The notes under the pieces: generated by a model
Told to the model about the DNA's origin: nothing
Seen by the model: the letters and a program-made list of their open reading frames with translations, nothing else
The model's database searches: none
Made by a program: the position numbers and the translations under genes
From: Erysipelotrichaceae bacterium
GTDB taxonomy: Bacteria > Bacillota_I > Bacilli_A > Erysipelotrichales > Erysipelotrichaceae
Direction: 5' to 3'
Length of the DNA stretch: 10,709 nucleotides
Assembly: GCA_003510215.1 (NCBI GenBank)
Contig: DOKQ01000092.1
Span: 1 to 10,709, forward strand
Shown here: positions 1 to 6,256 of the stretch, in pieces
Layout: the number at the start of each line of letters is the position of its first letter
How positions within the stretch are numbered: the stretch's first letter is position 1

Positions 1-2
1 TA

Positions 3-1241
3 AGACCGGTCTTATATGGATTGTTTATCCTTTATATTGGTATGGCCCTGAATGTTATACCTGAAATTGGGAAGTATCCATTTGACTTTGCCTTTGGTAT
101 CGTAACATCCGCTTTTCTGATGTATGCCATCTATAAAAATCGGGTCGTTGAATTACGCATTGTTTTGACACGCGCATTGATTTTTACGATTCTAATAACT
201 GTGATTGTGGCATTGATTACTTTGTTTGTGGGAAATGCAATGAGTTATTTTGGTGGGATCAACAGTGGTTTGTCCAGGGAAGTGTTAACATTACTATCCA
301 CAATGATTTCGATATTGCTATTTCAACCGCTGTTTATGGTAATCCATCGATTGGTCGATCGCTATTTCTATCAAAAGGAAAATGCACAGAATAACCGAAT
401 CAAGCAGTTTACGTTAACTATTTCGAATAACCTGAATCTTGAGAATATTACTGAAGAACTTATGAAAGTGGTTTATGAAATTACCGGAAATGATCGTATC
501 TACATATATCTGAAAAATGGTGGCGATGATTTCACTTTCTATTCAGCGCATAAAAAGTTGGATCGACTCTCATTTGTTCTGAATGCAAGTCATCCATTTG
601 TACGTTGGTTCCGTCAGTTTGATGATATTATTCAGGATGAGTTTCTTGATAATCATCCGTTCTTTAAAACCATGTGGGATAAAGAACGTAATGAGCTAAT
701 GTACATGAGATTTGAGGCTGCCTTGCCTCTAAAATACAATGGAAATTTGATCGGTATTCTGCTCATGTCATCCAAGGATAATACAACCAGTATGTCTGTG
801 GATCAGTTGAATATGGTTTCCACATTGAGTGCAGCTGCTTCGATTGCGATTTCAAATGCACATATGTTTGAGCGGGTCAGTAAAGAAGCTGTTATGGATA
901 GTCTGACCAATGTGTATAACCATCGCTACTTTATGGATCAGCTCGTGAAGCATACACGCAATGTTCGAACACAAATGGTGTCATTGATTATGATGAATGC
1001 GGATATGCTCGGAGTATTTAATGATATTTATGGACACTATGCAGGAGATGTGGCTTTGTCTAAAATGGCAAGTGCCATTCAGTTTGTGTGTGGTTCCCGT
1101 GGCATTGTCTGTCGATTTGCTTCTGATAGTTTCGGAGTTATTCTACCTTACATGGATGCGACAGCCGCCTATGAAATGTCTGAGAAAATTCGAGTTCGCA
1201 TCGTGAGCACTTCGGTTGCTGAAAATGGTTCGGACGCTTGA
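3..1241 (+). CDS. Membrane-bound GAF / degenerate GGDEF signalling protein, N-terminal part (5' end outside window, cut by in-frame TGA)
   Basis: The frame is open from base 3, so the true start lies upstream and the TTG at 21 is only the first start-like codon seen. About three or four hydrophobic segments (to about nt 350) resemble the end of a 7TM-type sensor-kinase membrane region, finishing with the characteristic HRLVDRYFYQKEN linker. A GAF-like domain follows at roughly nt 410-860, then a GGDEF domain beginning near SLTNVYNHRYF. That domain keeps NDIYGH..GD, but the GGDEF signature reads ASDSF (1119-1133) and the first metal-binding Asp is Asn (996-998). It is therefore probably catalytically dead as a diguanylate cyclase. 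TGA at 1239-1241 stops translation inside the domain, and the next codons resume typical GGDEF sequence (YITVSCGI) in the same frame. I infer that this and the 1281-2042 HD-GYP segment were one gene. The domain calls are firm; whether the gene is functional is not. Confidence 0.8.
   Translation, partial: RPVLYGLFILYIGMALNVIPEIGKYPFDFAFGIVTSAFLMYAIYKNRVVELRIVLTRALIFTILITVIVALITLFVGNAMSYFGGINSGLSREVLTLLSTMISILLFQPLFMVIHRLVDRYFYQKENAQNNRIKQFTLTISNNLNLENITEELMKVVYEITGNDRIYIYLKNGGDDFTFYSAHKKLDRLSFVLNASHPFVRWFRQFDDIIQDEFLDNHPFFKTMWDKERNELMYMRFEAALPLKYNGNLIGILLMSSKDNTTSMSVDQLNMVSTLSAAASIAISNAHMFERVSKEAVMDSLTNVYNHRYFMDQLVKHTRNVRTQMVSLIMMNADMLGVFNDIYGHYAGDVALSKMASAIQFVCGSRGIVCRFASDSFGVILPYMDATAAYEMSEKIRVRIVSTSVAENGSDA
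1239..1241 (+). other. In-frame TGA splitting a GGDEF-HD-GYP gene
   Basis: The codons run GAA AAT GGT TCG GAC GCT TGA TAT ATC ACC, and the same frame stays open through to 2042. Residues before and after the TGA form one continuous GGDEF domain. A single transition from CGA (Arg) or TGG (Trp) would produce this stop. No frameshift or deletion is evident around it. It could be a real nonsense mutation or a sequencing error. Recoding is less likely, because other genes in the window end at TGA. Confidence 0.85.
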
Positions 1242-1280
1242 TATATCACCGTCTCGTGTGGTATCAGCAGTGCACCTTCC

Positions 1281-2042
1281 ATGGCGTTGGATGATAAGGA
1301 GTTATTGTCAAAGGCTAATACTGCATTGAGGTTTGCGAAATTAAACGGGAAAAATCAATCGGTTATCTATTCTGAAGAAATGAATGATTTTAAAATGAAT
1401 GGGGCTAATGATGAAATGAATATGGCAACGATCTATGCGTTAACCGCAGCAATCGATGCCAAGGATCACTATACCTTTGGACATTCTCAGCGTGTTGCAA
1501 AATACGCGGTCGCGATTGCTACAGAAGCTAAAGCAAGTGCGGATGAGATTGAACTGATTCGTCAGGCATCACTGCTTCACGATATTGGGAAAATCGGTAT
1601 TCCGGAAAGTATTCTAACAAAGTATACTCGACTGACGGATGATGAATATGAAACCATGAAAAAACACGTGGATATGTCCATCACCATCATTAAGTATCTT
1701 CCTGCCTTTAGCCATGTGATACCTGCGGTAGTAGGACATCATGAGCGCTGGGATGGTAAAGGATATCCTCGTCGAATCAAAGGAGAGAATATTCCATTCT
1801 CGGCAAGATGTATTGCCATTGCGGATGCCTTTGATGCCATTACATCGGATCGTCATTACAAGACCTATCTAAGTGTGGAATATGCGGTAGATGAGATTGA
1901 ACGTAATGCCGGAACTCAATTTGATCCAAATTTGGCTGCCATTTTTGTACAACTTCTTCGTGAAGGGAAAATGATTATCGAGCCATCTCGTAGCAATGTA
2001 AGTAATGCCACGTCGACTGCCATTAACCAATGGAAAGCATAG
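1281..2042 (+). CDS. HD-GYP cyclic-di-GMP phosphodiesterase part (C-terminal half of the split gene)
   Basis: Counting from the ATG at 1281, residues 1-35 are the tail of the GGDEF domain (ELLSKANTALRFAKLNGKN). A complete HD-GYP domain follows: H68, the HD pair H100/D101 in HDIGKIGIP, H129, HHERWDGKGYP (153-163) and IADAFDAITSDR (180-191). These are the metal-ligand and signature residues of enzymes that hydrolyse c-di-GMP. The 1281 start is doubtful: no Shine-Dalgarno sequence precedes it and it falls inside the GGDEF domain. If the TGA is real, restart could instead occur at ATG 1416 or 1422, which have a weak GGGG upstream and would still include the whole HD-GYP domain. No terminator was found after the stop. 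Probable role: lowering c-di-GMP in response to a signal sensed by the upstream membrane/GAF region. Confidence 0.8.
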   Translation: MALDDKELLSKANTALRFAKLNGKNQSVIYSEEMNDFKMNGANDEMNMATIYALTAAIDAKDHYTFGHSQRVAKYAVAIATEAKASADEIELIRQASLLHDIGKIGIPESILTKYTRLTDDEYETMKKHVDMSITIIKYLPAFSHVIPAVVGHHERWDGKGYPRRIKGENIPFSARCIAIADAFDAITSDRHYKTYLSVEYAVDEIERNAGTQFDPNLAAIFVQLLREGKMIIEPSRSNVSNATSTAINQWKA

Positions 2043-2060
2043 CCGAAAGATATTGCTTTT

Positions 2061-2076
2061 TGTATCCTCAGATACA
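2061..2076. promoter_or_regulatory. Perfect palindrome, candidate Crp/Fnr-type operator
   Basis: The sequence reads TGTATC-CTCA-GATACA, two exact 6-bp inverted half-sites separated by 4 bp, the layout used by Crp/Fnr dimers. Its centre (2068.5) lies about 41.5 bp upstream of the start predicted from the TATAAT at 2098, matching class II activator placement. No T-run follows the stem on either strand, so it does not look like a terminator. Assignment to the Crp/Fnr protein encoded at 3011 is inference. Confidence 0.5.
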
Positions 2077-2097
2077 TAAAAATACATCTTATTTCTG

Positions 2098-2103
2098 TAT
2101 AAT
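2098..2103 (+). promoter_or_regulatory. -10 box of the DUF1858 operon promoter
   Basis: A consensus TATAAT sits 20 bp upstream of the chosen ATG. No convincing -35 box lies 16-18 bp upstream (the candidate region reads CATAAA). This is consistent with a promoter that needs the activator site at 2061-2076. Confidence 0.55.
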
Positions 2104-2123
2104 AGTCAGGAAAGGTGTTGATA

Positions 2124-2321
2124 ATGATGTTAAGTAAAGATATGACAATTAGGCAGCTTATCTCAACCTATCCTCAAACGATAAGTTTGCTTATGCATTT
2201 TGAAATGGCTTGTTTTGGCTGCCCTTCGGCTCAGGATGAGACATTGGAAGAAGCATGCTATGTGCATGGTTATGATGTTGAGGAGTTAATGGATCAATTG
2301 GAGGTTGTTGTCAGTGGCTGA
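2124..2321 (+). CDS. DUF1858 / hybrid-cluster-protein-associated redox disulfide mini-protein
   Basis: A 65-residue protein. It matches the small DUF1858 family known as the hybrid-cluster-protein (prismane)-associated redox disulfide domain, also related to the N-terminal part of ScdA/RIC repair proteins. The diagnostic part is the CxxC motif C30-FG-C33-P followed by ETLEEAC and HGYDVEEL. An extra Cys45 is present. Family members occur in anaerobes near hybrid cluster or nitrosative-stress genes; their biochemical role is poorly known, and a thiol redox or metal-handling role is inferred. ATG 2124 is chosen because AGGAAAGG (2108-2115) lies 8 nt upstream; GTG 2115 lies within that SD, and ATG 2127 is an alternative. 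The 3' end overlaps the next gene by 8 nt, so the two are almost certainly co-translated. Transcription is probably activated through the palindrome upstream. Confidence 0.85.
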   Translation: MMLSKDMTIRQLISTYPQTISLLMHFEMACFGCPSAQDETLEEACYVHGYDVEELMDQLEVVVSG

Positions 2322-2934
2322 GAAATTTGCAGAAATCCATCGCTGGATGTTTAATAAAATCAAGTATCTGGATCAATGGGCGATGTACTTGTACAACTAT
2401 CTGGATGAATCTGGGGCTGATGCGAAAGGTCTTCAGGAACATGTAGAGCAACTATTTTCTTCGTTGCCTGCTGGGGATATTGAGGAAATCATTGACCATG
2501 AGAATATTCACAATTGGTTATCGAATCAGTTGAACAACGCAGATTTGCGTTTAGCAGCTGCGCTAAAGGAATCATTTGAAAACGACTATCTGACTTTGGA
2601 TCAGGCAAAACGACTCTATTATATGGCAGGAGAGCGATTAAATCAGGCGTGGGAGCCTCAATGGGTGAAACCATCGTATCTCTACCGCAATTTAACGGAT
2701 GCTTTGGTAGAAGGTATGCCATGTGATAAGGCGATGACCGTTACGAGTCACGATGAGAATCACATTGAATGGACTGTGGAACCATGTACCCACCGGGACA
2801 ACTGGGATTCGGTAGGATTGGATATCTCAATCTACTATCAGTTAAGAGATAGTTGGATTAAGGGCTTTATCGAAGCTTCAGAGTACGAGTATATCTCAGA
2901 TCACCCAACTTATCGCTTTGAACGTATACAATAG
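2314..2934 (+). CDS. Unrecognised Trp-rich protein translationally coupled to the DUF1858 protein
   Basis: I do not recognise this 206-residue protein. GTG at 2314 is the preferred start because GGAGG (2300-2304) lies 9 nt upstream and it overlaps the end of the DUF1858 gene; TTG 2305 and 2308 sit too close to the SD. There is no signal peptide or membrane segment, so it should be cytosolic. Residues 1-110 look mostly helical and acidic. From about 113 the protein has WEPQW, then two Pro-Cys motifs (C137 in MPCDK, C158 in EPCTH) bracketing a His-rich stretch (H146, H150, H160), and ends with the aromatic helix DSWIKGFIEASEYEY. It contains eight Trp. The paired Cys/His residues could bind a metal or form a disulfide, but this is not demonstrated. 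The overlap implies a functional partnership with the CxxC mini-protein. Terminator follows directly. Confidence 0.75.
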   Translation: MAEKFAEIHRWMFNKIKYLDQWAMYLYNYLDESGADAKGLQEHVEQLFSSLPAGDIEEIIDHENIHNWLSNQLNNADLRLAAALKESFENDYLTLDQAKRLYYMAGERLNQAWEPQWVKPSYLYRNLTDALVEGMPCDKAMTVTSHDENHIEWTVEPCTHRDNWDSVGLDISIYYQLRDSWIKGFIEASEYEYISDHPTYRFERIQ

Positions 2935-2956
2935 ACAGTCTTCGGATTGTCTTTTT
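2933..2956 (+). terminator. Rho-independent terminator of the DUF1858 operon
   Basis: The arm AGACAGTC (2933-2940) pairs with GATTGTCT (2945-2952) with one G-U wobble around a stable TTCG tetraloop, followed by T2952-T2956. It overlaps the stop codon at 2932-2934 and runs into the -35 box of the next promoter. Confidence 0.85.
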
Positions 2957-2958
2957 CT

Positions 2959-2986
2959 TTGACATTAACGCAAGATTCGATACAAT
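2959..2986 (+). promoter_or_regulatory. Promoter of the Crp/Fnr regulator gene
   Basis: A perfect TTGACA (2959-2964), a 16-bp spacer and TACAAT (2981-2986) form a near-consensus housekeeping promoter. The predicted start near 2993 leaves a leader of about 18 nt carrying AAGGAG. An inverted repeat, ATTAAC (2964-2969) and GTTAAT (2991-2996), flanks the -10 region and could be a repressor site. Confidence 0.75.
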
Positions 2987-3010
2987 TAGAGTTAATCAAG
3001 GAGTGAAATC

Positions 3011-3697
3011 ATGCCGTCATTAAATCAAATTTTACGTAAGAACCCATTATTCACATCGTTGAGTGAGGAGCAAATCGAATATTGTATCCAAGTATGCTCA
3101 CCGCAGGTCGTTGATTATGCCAAGGGTGACATCGTGGTTCATCGCAATGAGCATTTTCATAAAATTGGGTTGGTATTAACCGGATCGGTTGCGGTGCATC
3201 AGAACAGTGCTTCAGGAGATGCATCCATTGTCGGATGGATGGTGGAAAATCAGGTGTTTGCGGAAGTGCTGGCATTTGAGCCATCAGTTCGCTATCCAAC
3301 AGACATATCTGCCTATCAACCCACATCCGTTTGCTATTTTTTACCTGAAATGATTCAGAAAATGGAAGACCAAGAGATTAAGTCGATACTTCTTTTCAAT
3401 TTAGTGTCGAGCATGAGTAGAAAAGCAGTAAACTTGCATAAGAAAATTGAACTCTTAAGTATAAGAAGTATTACCGGGAAAATCTGCTGGTTTTTGATTG
3501 ATGAGTTTCATCGAACCCAGAAAACAGCGTTTACACTTGTGTTTAATCGTGATCAGATGGCGGCTTACCTTCAGGTTTCCAGACCTTCACTTTCTCGTGA
3601 ACTTGCCAAGTTGCAACAAAGTGGAGTTATTCGATATGAAAAGAATCATTTTCAGATTCTGGATTTATCACAATGTCAAAGACTTATGAATGAGTAA
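3011..3697 (+). CDS. Crp/Fnr-family transcriptional regulator
   Basis: 228 residues, normal for the family. Residues 15-115 form the cyclic-nucleotide-binding-like beta-roll (FTSLSEEQIEYC, KGDIVVHRNE, GLVLTGSVAVHQ), a dimerisation helix spans about 120-150, and a C-terminal winged HTH lies at about 178-215 with recognition helix SRPSLSRELAKLQ. The arrangement resembles clostridial one-component regulators in the Crp/Fnr group. The FNR four-Cys iron-sulfur pattern is absent: Cys occur at 25, 29, 108, 159 and 222. The ligand is unknown; the canonical cAMP-binding signature is also not evident. Start ATG 3011 has AAGGAG (2998-3003) and its own promoter. Being adjacent to a DUF1858 gene and close to fprA, it is a candidate sensor of NO, O2 or redox state, as are the HcpR members of the family. 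That role is inference. Confidence 0.9.
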   Translation: MPSLNQILRKNPLFTSLSEEQIEYCIQVCSPQVVDYAKGDIVVHRNEHFHKIGLVLTGSVAVHQNSASGDASIVGWMVENQVFAEVLAFEPSVRYPTDISAYQPTSVCYFLPEMIQKMEDQEIKSILLFNLVSSMSRKAVNLHKKIELLSIRSITGKICWFLIDEFHRTQKTAFTLVFNRDQMAAYLQVSRPSLSRELAKLQQSGVIRYEKNHFQILDLSQCQRLMNE

Positions 3698-3721
3698 AAA
3701 AGTATTATCCCTGTTTCTATC

Positions 3722-3758
3722 AAAAAAAGAGATGAATGAGTGCCATTCATCTTTTTTT
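3722..3758. terminator. Terminator after the Crp/Fnr gene
   Basis: AGATGAATG (3730-3738) pairs perfectly with CATTCATCT (3744-3752) around AGTGC. The stem is flanked by seven A (3722-3728) and a run of T (3752-3758), so it could work in both directions. Confidence 0.9.
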
Positions 3759-3803
3759 ATATGAAAATTAATGTTCCGGTGGTAAAATAATGGTGGTGAG
3801 TAT

Positions 3804-4976
3804 ATGAAAAAAATAAAGATTAACGATGTGGCTGTCTATGTAGCTACTATCCTGATATCCATCTTGATTAGTTATTTTGGTTCAAACTATTTTATGAGTC
3901 TTGTACCTACAATACCTAGTGAAGGATATAAAAACGATGAGTTTCATCAGGCGAAAATCAGCCAGATAGTTTCAGAACGCGTCATTTCGGATTCGTTTGA
4001 AGGAGATCTGGAAGTGGTATTTAAAGCAGTGATTTCCAGTGGTCCATTCCAGCATCGTGAAATCACGGTAACCCAGGTTTATGATGATGCAATGGTAGCT
4101 CAACTGTATCCATTATCCATGGGAGATAGCATTGTTTTATACCGTTCGGTATTTGATCAAAGAGTTGAATGGCGACTGGTCAGCTTTGCACGATCCAATC
4201 TGATTGGCATCCTAGTTGCATTGTTTCTAATTCTTATTATTCTTTTTGGACGATGGCAGGGATTCAACGCAATTGTATCTCTTGGATTTACCGTGTTTGC
4301 GGTATTCTTTATTCTTGTGCCAGCTATTTTGGCCAATCTAAACCTCTACGTGATTACACTCGGGGTAGCGTTATATATCATTATCATGAGTTTTGTTCTG
4401 ATTGGTGGTATCACCAAAAAGACCATTGCGGCATCACTTGGCTGTATGGGCGGAATTCTTGTTGCCACATTGCTTGCGATTACCTTTACGACTTTGATGC
4501 GGATGTCAGGTATATTATCCGAAGACTATGTTCATCTGGTTTTTATCGAAAATGATTTGCCTCTGAATCTGACAGGAATTCTCTTTGTTAGTATAGTGGT
4601 GGGTTCTCTTGGAGCTGTGATGGATGTTGCGATGTCAATCGCTTCCTCACTTCAGGAACTTATGGATACCGCGCCGAGTATTTCGGTTCGTCAAATCATC
4701 TTTTCAGGTATGTCTATTGGAAAAGATATTATGGGGACTATGGCAAACACCCTGATTTTAGCATATATTGGAAGTTCGTTACCCACGATTTTACTGATGA
4801 TTATCTATGCAAAACCCGTTAATTTGCTCATTCACTCGGAATATATGGCAGCTGAAGTGCTTCAGGCTGTTGCCGGAAGTTTAGGGATTCTCTTTGCAAT
4901 CCCGGTGACATCGATTCTAAGTGCTATGCTTTATCGCAACCGAGTTAAACAGAGGAAACTGGCTACTAAAATGTAG
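3804..4976 (+). CDS. YibE/F-family multi-pass membrane protein
   Basis: 390 residues. Residues 8-30 are a membrane anchor, and about 31-128 form a hydrophilic, probably extracytoplasmic region. Around seven further hydrophobic segments follow, at about 132-150, 153-173, 178-200, 206-230, 254-282, 312-335 and 350-376. The C-terminal half carries YibE/F-like features: VGSLGAVMDVAMSIASS (266-282), the GKDIMGTMANTLILAYIG stretch (306-323) and the NDLPLNL loop. The molecular function of the family is not established; transport is often suggested. ATG 3804 has GGTGGTGAG just upstream (3792-3800). A TAAAAT at 3783 could be a -10 but would leave almost no leader, so the promoter is unresolved. It lies 52 nt before fprA in the same direction and may be co-transcribed with it. 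Confidence 0.85.
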   Translation: MKKIKINDVAVYVATILISILISYFGSNYFMSLVPTIPSEGYKNDEFHQAKISQIVSERVISDSFEGDLEVVFKAVISSGPFQHREITVTQVYDDAMVAQLYPLSMGDSIVLYRSVFDQRVEWRLVSFARSNLIGILVALFLILIILFGRWQGFNAIVSLGFTVFAVFFILVPAILANLNLYVITLGVALYIIIMSFVLIGGITKKTIAASLGCMGGILVATLLAITFTTLMRMSGILSEDYVHLVFIENDLPLNLTGILFVSIVVGSLGAVMDVAMSIASSLQELMDTAPSISVRQIIFSGMSIGKDIMGTMANTLILAYIGSSLPTILLMIIYAKPVNLLIHSEYMAAEVLQAVAGSLGILFAIPVTSILSAMLYRNRVKQRKLATKM

Positions 4977-5002
4977 GTCATGTTCGTTTAATTTCACAAA
5001 AG

Positions 5003-5016
5003 TACACTCAGGTGTA
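5003..5016. promoter_or_regulatory. Palindrome TACAC-N4-GTGTA before fprA
   Basis: TACAC (5003-5007), TCAG, GTGTA (5012-5016): exact half-sites with a 4-bp spacer, touching the AAAGGAG ribosome binding site of fprA. As DNA it could be an operator; as RNA it could form a 5-bp hairpin beside the SD. The same half-sites and spacing recur at 7061-7074. Function is inferred only from symmetry and position. Confidence 0.35.
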
Positions 5017-5028
5017 AAGGAGAAAGAC

Positions 5029-6228
5029 ATGGAGACATTTAAAATTACAGAGGATATTACGTGGATTGGAGCTTTGGATCCGAATCTTCGTATCTTCGAC
5101 ATCATTATGTATACAGAGTATGGCACTACCTACAATGCCTATGTGTTAAAGGGAAGTGAGAAAACGGCTCTGATTGATACGGCAAAGGGAAAGTTTCTTG
5201 AGTCGTATATTGAAAAGTTGACTTCCGTTGTGGCGATTGAAGATATTGATCTGGTGATTATTCATCATACGGAACCAGATCATTCCGGTTCTTTACGCTA
5301 TTTGATTGAGATAAACCCGAATATTCAGGTTGTTGGGTCACCTTCATCCATTAAATTTCTGGCGGATATCCTGAACTGTCCATTTCATGGTCATGCCCTC
5401 AAGGAAAATGAAACCATTTCTTTAGGAAATAAAACCTTGAGGTTTATGATGGCTCCACAATTGCATTGGCCAGATGCCATGTATACCTATGTGCAGGAAG
5501 ATCAGATTCTATTCTCCTGCGATTCTTTTGGATCACACTTCAGTTTTGATCATGTTATGTCTTCCCAACTAAAGGATCAAAAAGAGTATCTGAATGCAGT
5601 GAAAGGCTATTTTGACGACATTATGTCACCGTTTAAGCCGTTTGTGCTTAAAGCAATGAGCAAACTTGAGTCTTTGGATATCCGTATGATACTTACTGGG
5701 CATGGACCTTCCATTGATCAAAACCCCAAGGAGTTTATTGAGATGTATCAGAGATGGGCAACTGAATCGAACTTAAATAAGAAAAAGCAAGTGGTTATAC
5801 CGTATGTCAGTGCCTATGGTTATACGGAACTTATGGGAAAGACCATCAAAACGGCAATTGAGCAGGCGGCTGATATTGAGGTGACTCTATATGATTTGGT
5901 CAAGGAAGATCAGCAGACTGTCATTGAGAAGATGCTGGAAGCTGATGGTATTTTATTTGGCACACCAACAATTCTATCGGATGCATTGAAACCAATTTGG
6001 GATTTAGTGGCTTATATGAATCCGGTTCTTTACCGAAATAAACACGCTTCAGCTTTCGGGTCGTATGGCTGGACAGGGGAAGCCGTGGAAAACATTACCC
6101 AACGTTTGCAACAGCTGAAAATGAAAGTTATGCCTGGACTATCGATCAAGTTTAATCCGGATTCTGAGGAGAAACTTGCAAAATGCGAGGCGTTTGGCGT
6201 TGCATTCGCAAATCAAATGATGAAATAA
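5029..6228 (+). CDS. fprA: A-type flavodiiron protein (FprA-like NO/O2 reductase)
   Basis: 399 residues, the size of a two-domain class A flavodiiron protein. Residues 1-250 are the metallo-beta-lactamase-like diiron domain with the full ligand set: H80-x-E82-x-D84-H85 in HTEPDHSG, H146 in LHWPDA, D165 in SCDSFGSH and H225 in GHGPS. Residues 255-397 are a flavodoxin domain with FMN-binding loops VSAYGYTE (260-267), FGTPTI (310-315) and AFGSYGWTGEAV (342-353). In this family the enzyme reduces NO to N2O or O2 to water in the cytosol, protecting anaerobes, with electrons from a rubredoxin or similar donor; no rubredoxin domain is fused here. The frame is open further upstream, but ATG 5029 is chosen for AAAGGAG six bases before it and because METFKITEDITWIGA is the typical family N-terminus. 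Confidence 0.93.
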   Translation: METFKITEDITWIGALDPNLRIFDIIMYTEYGTTYNAYVLKGSEKTALIDTAKGKFLESYIEKLTSVVAIEDIDLVIIHHTEPDHSGSLRYLIEINPNIQVVGSPSSIKFLADILNCPFHGHALKENETISLGNKTLRFMMAPQLHWPDAMYTYVQEDQILFSCDSFGSHFSFDHVMSSQLKDQKEYLNAVKGYFDDIMSPFKPFVLKAMSKLESLDIRMILTGHGPSIDQNPKEFIEMYQRWATESNLNKKKQVVIPYVSAYGYTELMGKTIKTAIEQAADIEVTLYDLVKEDQQTVIEKMLEADGILFGTPTILSDALKPIWDLVAYMNPVLYRNKHASAFGSYGWTGEAVENITQRLQQLKMKVMPGLSIKFNPDSEEKLAKCEAFGVAFANQMMK

Positions 6229-6256
6229 AAAAAGGGTCAACTCAGTTGATCCTTTT
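6228..6256. terminator. Bidirectional terminator between fprA and the transporter gene
   Basis: GGGTCAAC (6234-6241) pairs with GTTGATCC (6245-6252) with one wobble around TCA, flanked by A-run 6228-6233 and T-run 6253-6256. It serves the two convergent genes and overlaps both stop-codon regions. Confidence 0.85.

Noticed and set aside
1239..1241. TGA read as tryptophan (Mollicutes-type genetic code) or as selenocysteine
   Set aside because: TGA ends the DUF1858 gene (2319-2321) and queA (9218-9220) exactly where the next gene starts, and Trp codons elsewhere are TGG. GGDEF domains have no Cys-type catalytic residue here, and I saw no convincing SECIS-like hairpin directly after the TGA.
2061..2076. 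The palindrome as a terminator of the HD-GYP gene
   Set aside because: The stem is only 6 bp and is followed by A-rich sequence; no T-run follows on either strand.
2383..2394. TGTACTTGTACA near-palindrome in the unknown gene
   Set aside because: The centre TT breaks the symmetry, it lies mid-gene, and it is explained by the codons for Met-Tyr-Leu-Tyr-Asn.
4921..5028. A longer FprA N-terminus starting at 4921
   Set aside because: This extension overlaps the end of the YibE/F gene, lacks an SD, and precedes the typical family N-terminus that begins at ATG 5029 with AAAGGAG.
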